Source of the DNA: an uncultured Oscillibacter sp.
GTDB taxonomy: Bacteria > Bacillota > Clostridia > Oscillospirales > Oscillospiraceae
Length of the DNA stretch: 10,059 nt
Direction: 5' to 3'
Assembly: GCA_905233795.1 (NCBI GenBank)
Contig: CAJOFP010000042.1
Span: 1 to 10,059 of the forward strand
Shown here: piece after piece, positions 5,562-10,059 of the stretch
Position numbering within the stretch: the stretch's first letter is position 1
Layout of the letters: each line of letters starts with the position of its first letter
Position numbers and translations under genes: made by a program
Notes under the pieces: model-generated
Databases searched by the model: none
Told to the model about the DNA's origin: nothing
What the model saw: the letters and a program-made list of their open reading frames with translations, nothing else

Positions 5562-8500
5562 TTGAATAATGACGACGATTTAAAGATAATTATATCAACG
5601 GAGTTAGAAGCCGATGAGGAAAAATCGGCGAAGCGTATCGCGGCGCAACTTCCCGGAATCGCGGCGTTAATCAATCAGAGAAGCGTAATTCGCGTAGGCG
5701 TGGAGATCAACGAACAGGGCGTCCGGGCGTCGGCGAATCAAATCGTCGCGGATTTACAAAAAATTGAGGCTCATCCGGTTCATGTGGAGTTTAATCTTGA
5801 CCGTGATTCTATCGGTCAATTACAGCGGGAATTGGCTGATTTAAATATCAATCCGGGGATTACGCGTCAGGTGACGGCGGAACTGGATCAAATGTTGACG
5901 CGGATAGACCGTGTCAGTCACGCTTGGAGCGAAACGGGGACTGAAAACGAACGGCTGTTAAATTTATCCATACGCGGCACGGATCAATGGGGACGCACGG
6001 TTGAGGTAGTCAAACAGTTTGTGGAAACTGTGGAGAACGGGGAACTGTCTCTTGAACAGACCGGCTCAACGCTTACGCGCATTACGTCTGATTTTGAAAA
6101 ACAGCGTCAATCGGCGCAAAGAGCGGCTAATGAGAGAATCGCCTATACGGATTCTCTGATGAGAAAATTGTTTGATTTAGAAGCCAGATTTACAGGCGCT
6201 TCCGGGAATCAGGGCTTGACCGACGCGAAATATTTACAAGAAGCGCAAGCTCTTTACGCGGCTATTAACGAAGAGATTAAAAATATGGCCGCCGGAAGCG
6301 GAGAATTGCAAAAGTCGGACAAGTCCCGCGTTGAAAATATGATAGCGTCGTTAAAATTAATGACAAGTCAATATCATACGGCGGAGACGGCGGCGAAAGC
6401 GGTTCAAAAACGGGACGAACAACGATTGTCTTTTTTGCGAAAGCAATCAGACGAACTCGCTAAAATCCAGAGTAAATATACCGGAGGCTCTTCCGCGCAG
6501 CCTGTTTTAAATCATGAACATTTGGCGGATTTAGGTGCGAAATATCAAGAGATCACAAAGATGATTGATAACTATCGCGCCAAACGCGGCGAATTGACGC
6601 GGACGGAAAAAGACGGGATTCAGTCGGCGATTAAAAATTTAGAGCTTTTACGTCAGGAATATCGAAACGCGGAGTATGTCGGCACGAATCTCAGACCGCG
6701 TGATGTAAATACAGTCAACGCGCGTTTTACGGAAGAGTTGCGGCAATACGAGGCGGAGTTGAAAAATTCCGGGAGTTTGACAGACAATTTCCGAGCCCGT
6801 ATTGAGACTTTGCGCGTTAGTTTAAGTACGGCTTTTGATCGAAATAGTTTAATAGCGTATCAAAAAGGCTTTGAGCAGTTACAGGCGGATGTAAAATCAT
6901 TTCAGGCCGCCGAAAAGTTAAAACATGATTTGAACGATATTGACGCGAAAATGACGGTTATGCCCGCCAAGATAGACGCGTTAAACGCCCGATTTAGACA
7001 ATTAAACAATCCCACGGAACAGTTAAAACATGATATGTCGGAATTGTCCGGGCTGATGGACGCTGTCGGACAGGCGAAAGGCGAAAATGAGAAAATCGCG
7101 GCATATGAGAAATTACAGCAAAAAATCAGATTATGCGGCGCGCAGTTAAGCGCTTTGAATACGTCCCAGAGCGCCGGAGTAAGAGAATTTAGATTAACGC
7201 AAAATATTGAAAAGGCGCGGACGGAGTTGGCGCGTCTTTCCAATGTTTGGAGCGCGTTTAAAAGCGACGCGAATTTAAACAAAGAATTTCTTGATCTTGA
7301 AAAGGGACTGGGCAAAGTCAGGACACAGGCGGATTTCCAGAAGTGGACGGCGCAATTTGGCGCGTGGCGCAGTCAGGTCAGAGCGGCGGGAAAAGATGTG
7401 CAGTCGCTATGGGACCAGTTCAAGGGTTTATTCTCAACCGTATCGCGCTATCTCGGCGTGACGATGTTATTGCACAGGTCTTTTATGATATTCAGAAACG
7501 CCGTGCAGACGATTATTGATCTGGATACGGCGATGATTGACCTGAGAAAGACTACCACAATGACCGGGAAAGAACTGACGGAATTTTACTGGGAAGCGAA
7601 TGAGGCGGCGAAACAGCTTGGCATTACGACAAAAGATATTATTCAGTCAGCGGCGAACTGGAGCCGTTTGGGTTTTTCAGACAAAAACAGCGCGATTGAA
7701 ATGTCGAAACTCGCCGCGCAATTTTCGGCGATTTCCCCCGGTCTTGACACGGAAAACGCCACGACCGGATTAGTCAGCGTGATGAAAGCATACGGCATTG
7801 AAGTCAATGACGTGCTTGACGGCGTAATGTCAAAAATTAACAAGATTGGTAATACAGCCGCGACATCGAATCAGCAAATTATAGAAGGTCTCAAACGGTC
7901 GGCGTCCGCGATGGCCGCTATGAACGGGAGTCTGGAAGAAAATATCGCTTTGTTTACGGCGGCGCAGGAAATCGTACAGGATGAGGCGTCCGTCGGCGCG
8001 GCTTTGCGGTCTATCGCGCTCCGGGTGCGCAAGTATAATGAGGAGACGGAACAGCTTGACGAAAATTTAACCAATATCGTCGGGGATGTGATTGATCTCA
8101 CCAAAACGGCGTCCAATCCGAAAGGCGTGTCGCTGTTCACGGACGAAACCCAGACGCGTTATAAAACGGTCTATCAGTATTTGAAAGAAATATCTGAAAT
8201 TTATGATGAGCTTGACGCGAAATCCAGACAGAAATTAGGCGAAAAACTTTTCGGGACGTTGAGACAGAATACCGGTCAGGCGATTTTGAGTAACTTTTCG
8301 GCGGCTGAAAAGGCAATGGCGGATATGGCGGACAGCGCCGGAAGCGCGGACGCTGAAATGTCGATTATCACGGAATCTCTTGAATATCGCATTAACAAAC
8401 TTGGTCAGACATGGGTCGGCGTCGCGCAGAATCTTATAACGGACGATTCCGTCAAAATCGTGATTGATCTTCTCACGGCGTTGTCTCAGACAATCGAATT

Positions 8501-8663
8501 TACAACAGATAAGCTGGGCTTACTCGGCTCCGTTTCCGTTTTAGGGGCGGCGGGGGCGTTGGTACAGCTTGCGAAATCCGCGGGTGAACCCAAACGGACG
8601 GGTTTCTGTCGCGCCCGCGTATATCCCGGTGGCGACACGGAACGAGTAAAATTCGCGGCGTGA
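5562..8663 (+). CDS. Tail tape measure protein, TP901 family, apparently cut short at the C-terminus
   Basis: This 1033-residue protein is read from TTG 5562, seven bases after GGGGTGA (5548-5554). It starts acidic (MNNDDDLKIIISTELEADEE). Residues about 197-610 are long helices with several degenerate 75-95-residue repeats, each with an ARFT- or SKYTG-like segment followed by helices, consistent with a coiled rod. Residues about 625-660 are hydrophobic (YLGVTMLLHRSFMIFRNAV), and about 650-900 form the conserved TP901/phage-tail domain: DLDTAMIDLRKTTTMTG, FYWEANEAAKQLGITTKDII, ANWSRLGFSD and VGAALRSIALRVRKYNEETE. A second hydrophobic stretch follows (LGLLGSVSVLGAAGALVQLA, about 984-1004). The last 27 residues (EPKRTGFCRARVYPGGD onward) are arginine/glycine-rich and unlike the rest. 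The protein sets tail length and is packed in the tail tube. Most relatives continue well past the hydrophobic stretch, so the gene is probably interrupted at about 8580, where structured non-coding DNA begins. Confidence 0.85.
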   Translation: MNNDDDLKIIISTELEADEEKSAKRIAAQLPGIAALINQRSVIRVGVEINEQGVRASANQIVADLQKIEAHPVHVEFNLDRDSIGQLQRELADLNINPGITRQVTAELDQMLTRIDRVSHAWSETGTENERLLNLSIRGTDQWGRTVEVVKQFVETVENGELSLEQTGSTLTRITSDFEKQRQSAQRAANERIAYTDSLMRKLFDLEARFTGASGNQGLTDAKYLQEAQALYAAINEEIKNMAAGSGELQKSDKSRVENMIASLKLMTSQYHTAETAAKAVQKRDEQRLSFLRKQSDELAKIQSKYTGGSSAQPVLNHEHLADLGAKYQEITKMIDNYRAKRGELTRTEKDGIQSAIKNLELLRQEYRNAEYVGTNLRPRDVNTVNARFTEELRQYEAELKNSGSLTDNFRARIETLRVSLSTAFDRNSLIAYQKGFEQLQADVKSFQAAEKLKHDLNDIDAKMTVMPAKIDALNARFRQLNNPTEQLKHDMSELSGLMDAVGQAKGENEKIAAYEKLQQKIRLCGAQLSALNTSQSAGVREFRLTQNIEKARTELARLSNVWSAFKSDANLNKEFLDLEKGLGKVRTQADFQKWTAQFGAWRSQVRAAGKDVQSLWDQFKGLFSTVSRYLGVTMLLHRSFMIFRNAVQTIIDLDTAMIDLRKTTTMTGKELTEFYWEANEAAKQLGITTKDIIQSAANWSRLGFSDKNSAIEMSKLAAQFSAISPGLDTENATTGLVSVMKAYGIEVNDVLDGVMSKINKIGNTAATSNQQIIEGLKRSASAMAAMNGSLEENIALFTAAQEIVQDEASVGAALRSIALRVRKYNEETEQLDENLTNIVGDVIDLTKTASNPKGVSLFTDETQTRYKTVYQYLKEISEIYDELDAKSRQKLGEKLFGTLRQNTGQAILSNFSAAEKAMADMADSAGSADAEMSIITESLEYRINKLGQTWVGVAQNLITDDSVKIVIDLLTALSQTIEFTTDKLGLLGSVSVLGAAGALVQLAKSAGEPKRTGFCRARVYPGGDTERVKFAA

Positions 8664-8782
8664 CGCGGCGCGTTTTACAAGGGGATATTGGCAAAACCGG
8701 TCTTTTTTAGACCGCCGAATATTTCTCAGCCGTCATAGAGAAATGGTAGGCGATGAAATTGGCTCCGAGGACGGCTATTTTA

Positions 8783-8828
8783 CCGGGGCGGCGAGTTTTC
8801 GTCATACTCGTCCGGGAACTCTTTTTTT
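8783..8828 (+). terminator. Possible rho-independent terminator of the tail operon
   Basis: A hairpin with CGAGT (8792-8796) pairing with ACTCG (8806-8810) is extended by G-U and G-C pairs and by CC (8783-8784) against GG (8814-8815), with an internal loop. After four to six further bases comes a run of seven T (8822-8828). Its place, about 120 bases after the tape measure stop and before a strong new promoter, fits the end of the late transcript. The stem is interrupted and the T run is not flush with it, so strength is uncertain. Confidence 0.4.
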
Positions 8829-8833
8829 GATTC

Positions 8834-8855
8834 AATTAAAAATTAAAAATTCAAA
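8834..8855. repeat. Short A/T tandem motif (ATTAAAA twice)
   Basis: Just after the T run the sequence contains two tandem copies of ATTAAAA followed by ATTC, giving a strongly A/T-rich island between two G/C-rich hairpin blocks. It may be an UP-like element or simply low-complexity spacer; no function is supported. It marks a composition boundary within the non-coding stretch. Confidence 0.3.
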
Positions 8856-9067
8856 TCAGGGAATCCGCAGCCAAACTCGCGTCAGGCGAGGAGGTTCAGA
8901 GCAGCGTAATATCGGCGTGGTGAAAATCACGATGGGGCGCTCCAAATCGACCGCGTAAGCGGAAAAATGACGCGCGGTTTCGTCGCCGCGGACCAAAAAC
9001 GACGAAATGAACAAAATAATATAAATATAAAAATTTTTGACTTTAAACGGATATTTTAGATTTAGCG

Positions 9068-9110
9068 TTGACAGAATCAATATCGCGTTGTATAATGATT
9101 GTGATATAAT
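9068..9110 (+). promoter_or_regulatory. Consensus sigma-70/sigma-A promoter of the Panacea module
   Basis: TTGACA (9068-9073) and TATAAT (9091-9096) match the vegetative sigma consensus at all twelve positions with an ideal 17-base spacer. A second TATAAT lies at 9105-9110, overlapping or just after the expected start site near 9103. The upstream 50 bases are very A/T-rich (from 9008). The promoter serves the antitoxin start at 9154 and so gives the module expression independent of late phage transcription. The paired -10-like repeats could be part of an operator for autoregulation, as is usual for toxin-antitoxin operons; this last point is inference. Confidence 0.85.
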
Positions 9111-9153
9111 AATATTGGCGGGACAGTGAATACGTCGTCAAGAGGTGATCGAA

Positions 9154-9648
9154 ATGCTTCGCGCTATGGATGTCGCGCAATATTTTTTGAATAAAGACCC
9201 GGAGCGTAAAATATTTGACAAAAATCTGGTTCATAAGGACGGGCGGACTTTTTACGCCGGGAACGCCAGATTGAACAAATATTTGCATATGGCGCAAAAT
9301 CTGTATATTGCGAAAACAGGGGATCGTCTGTTCTCGGATGATTTATACGCCTATGATAACGGGGCTGTGGTTCCCGACGTTCAGGAATACTATTCCGTTT
9401 TGTATACAAAAAGCGACGCCCCGTCATTGCCGGGAGATATAAAAATTTTTCTGGATCGGGTTTACAAATTTTTGGAAAACGCCAGTCTTGAAGAGTTAAT
9501 AGAGCTATCTCATGAGGATACGGAATGGGAGCGCAAACACGGTTATTTTTATAAGCCGGATCAGCGCATGGATTCTACGCGTCACGCGGAAGAATATAAA
9601 GAACAGTACCGAGACGCTTTGATTGTAATGGAGCGGATGACGGTATGA
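9154..9648 (+). CDS. SocA/Panacea-domain antitoxin
   Basis: This is a 164-residue protein if started at ATG 9154, which sits six bases after AGAGGTG in AGAGGTGATC (9141-9150), a near-complete anti-SD match. A GTG at 9145 would lie inside that site. The core at residues 38-83 has the SocA/GepA/DUF4065 ('Panacea') pattern: ARLNKYLHMAQNLYIAKTG, then RLFSDDLYAYDNGAVVPDV, corresponding to the family's K-L-x-K-L-x-Y-x-A-Q, L-F-x-D and Y-G-P-V-V-P segments (asparagine replaces the usual lysine or tyrosine environment here). A later helix ELIELSHEDTEWERK (115-128) matches the family's L-S-x-x-E-x-x-W segment. Panacea proteins are hyperpromiscuous antitoxins that neutralise unrelated toxins by direct binding. 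The next gene overlaps by four bases (ATGA), the standard antitoxin-toxin arrangement. The N-terminal extension (FDKNLVHKDGRTFYAG) is characteristic of a phage-borne subgroup, from memory only. Confidence 0.85.
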   Translation: MLRAMDVAQYFLNKDPERKIFDKNLVHKDGRTFYAGNARLNKYLHMAQNLYIAKTGDRLFSDDLYAYDNGAVVPDVQEYYSVLYTKSDAPSLPGDIKIFLDRVYKFLENASLEELIELSHEDTEWERKHGYFYKPDQRMDSTRHAEEYKEQYRDALIVMERMTV

Positions 9649-10059
9649 ATGATTTGAAAGTCGGACAGACGCTTGTCTTGAAAATCAGATATAATAATCT
9701 TGGCGATACCGCCGCGACAGCCCATCCATATTTAATCGTGGATATTGATTCCGAGCTTGGCGTCGTGGAGATCGCGCAATTAGACTCGTTAGCCGGTAAA
9801 GAGTATAAAGCGGCGTTTCGGAGTAATAAAGTAATTTACTGTGACAATCCGAAAGAGACAGTGATAGATAAAGACAGCTATATTCAGCTTGATAATAAAT
9901 TCATGCTGGAAAACTGCCCGGATTTATCGCGTTTTCGCCGCCAGACAGATCAATTAAGTCCTGAAAAACTGGAAGATGTTCTGAGGGCGTATCGTTCGTA
10001 TCATCGCGCTCATCATATTGATGAAAACAAAAACGTGTACATGAACAAGGAAGAAATTT
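9645..10059 (+). CDS. Putative Panacea-associated toxin, 3' end outside window
   Basis: The frame opens with ATG 9645 inside ATGA overlapping the antitoxin stop (9646-9648), with GGAG at 9630-9633 upstream, and stays open for 138 codons to the end of the window. The N-terminus is MNDLKVGQTLVLKIRYNN, followed by TAHPYLIVDIDSELGVVEIAQLDSL, a strand pattern with H-P-Y-L-I-V-D that resembles the core of small beta-barrel PemK/MazF-type proteins (R-P-V-x-V-V in that family). Then come YKAAFRSNKVIYCDNP and KDSYIQLDNKFMLENC, then a helical basic C-terminal part (LSPEKLEDVLRAYRSYHRAHHI). No transmembrane segment or nucleotide-binding motif is visible. The toxin role follows from the position after a Panacea antitoxin; the PemK-like reading is tentative. 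Translational coupling to the antitoxin is likely. Confidence 0.65.
   Translation, partial: MNDLKVGQTLVLKIRYNNLGDTAATAHPYLIVDIDSELGVVEIAQLDSLAGKEYKAAFRSNKVIYCDNPKETVIDKDSYIQLDNKFMLENCPDLSRFRRQTDQLSPEKLEDVLRAYRSYHRAHHIDENKNVYMNKEEI

Larger units (their letters stand above)
8585..9007 (+). ncRNA. Candidate structured RNA or intron-like insertion downstream of the tape measure
   Basis: The stretch after the last tape-measure-like residues holds no convincing gene but many local inverted repeats: 8587-8591/8600-8604; 8607-8612/8632-8637; 8646-8651 plus 8654-8657 with 8669-8678 (the frame's TGA lies in this loop); 8685-8692/8714-8722 with inner 8699-8702/8710-8713; 8721-8727/8738-8744, whose loop (8728-8734) can also pair with 8770-8776; 8792-8796/8806-8810; 8876-8880/8886-8890; a cgtggt-GAAA-atcacg hairpin at about 8917-8932 within an outer GAGC/GCTC stem; and 8978-8985/9000-9007 (8 bp, perfect). 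Such density suggests a folded RNA: an intron, a phage ncRNA, or an untranslated leader/trailer. I looked for a group I P7 motif and a group II domain V with 5' GTGYG and found neither, so no class is assigned. A terminator-like hairpin inside (8783-8828) may split the region in two. Confidence 0.35.

Noticed and set aside
8876..8915. tRNA-like GGTTCAGAG segment
   Set aside because: The flanking bases do not form a 5-bp T arm, and no acceptor or anticodon arm can be drawn.
8743..8958. Plus-strand 71-codon frame in the non-coding block
   Set aside because: It has no ribosome binding site, its ATG lies in a hairpin arm, the terminator-like T run and A/T tandem repeat fall inside it, and the protein shows no recognisable pattern.
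8585..9007. Group I or group II self-splicing intron as a firm call
   Set aside because: I looked for a group I P7-type motif, a group II 5' GTGYG end and a 34-base domain V, and found none that fit. The GAAA hairpin at about 8917-8932 lacks the two-base bulge and the AGC pairing of domain V.
8856..9080. Minus-strand 74-codon frame overlapping the non-coding block
   Set aside because: Its coding capacity falls on the hairpin-rich DNA and the A/T-rich promoter region, there is no ribosome binding site, and it runs opposite to all convincing genes.

Overview
The window looks like the late (virion morphogenesis) region of a siphovirus-type phage or prophage of a Gram-positive, probably clostridial (Bacillota), host. 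This rests on gene content and order, on tight head-to-tail packing with 4-base stop/start overlaps, on G-rich ribosome binding sites of the GGGGTGA type, and on TTG starts. Base composition is mid-range, with many GCG and CGC words. No gene identifies the host, so the placement is an inference.

Bases 1-5520 hold a run of plus-strand genes. In order they are: the 3' part of a probable head-tail connector; a neck (head-closure-like) protein with an acidic linker and an Ig-like C-terminal domain; a probable tail terminator; a conserved 'LNWM'-ending morphogenesis protein; a probable major tail protein (2697-3506) with its own high-expression codon use; a small CxxC/CxxC protein; a RuvC-like Holliday-junction resolvase that appears frameshifted; a probable tail assembly chaperone; and a basic HK97-gp10-like protein. 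Between the major tail protein and the CxxC protein sits a 14-bp hairpin with a GAAA loop, which covers the ribosome binding site of the second gene.

Bases 5562-8663 encode a TP901-type tape measure protein. Its N-terminal two thirds contain degenerate helical repeats, followed by the conserved domain and a hydrophobic stretch. The reading frame stops in an unrelated arginine-rich tail shortly after that stretch, where a longer protein would be expected.

Bases 8580-9010 have no convincing gene but hold a dense series of inverted repeats, including one terminator-like hairpin. This may be a structured RNA, an intron-like insertion, or the scar of one. I could not find the core motifs of group I or group II introns. 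Instead of the expected tail-tip genes there follows a perfect TTGACA-N17-TATAAT promoter and a two-gene module: a SocA/Panacea-domain antitoxin (9154-9648) and, overlapping by ATGA, its putative toxin (9645 to the window edge). The module looks like independently expressed cargo within the late region.

The most interesting points are the abrupt end of the tape measure gene joined to structured non-coding DNA and a Panacea toxin-antitoxin pair, the RuvC/zinc-ribbon pair inside a tail cassette, and the hairpin after the major tail gene. Two apparent frameshifts (RuvC near 4241; Ig domain near 1405) mean that prophage decay or assembly error must be considered.
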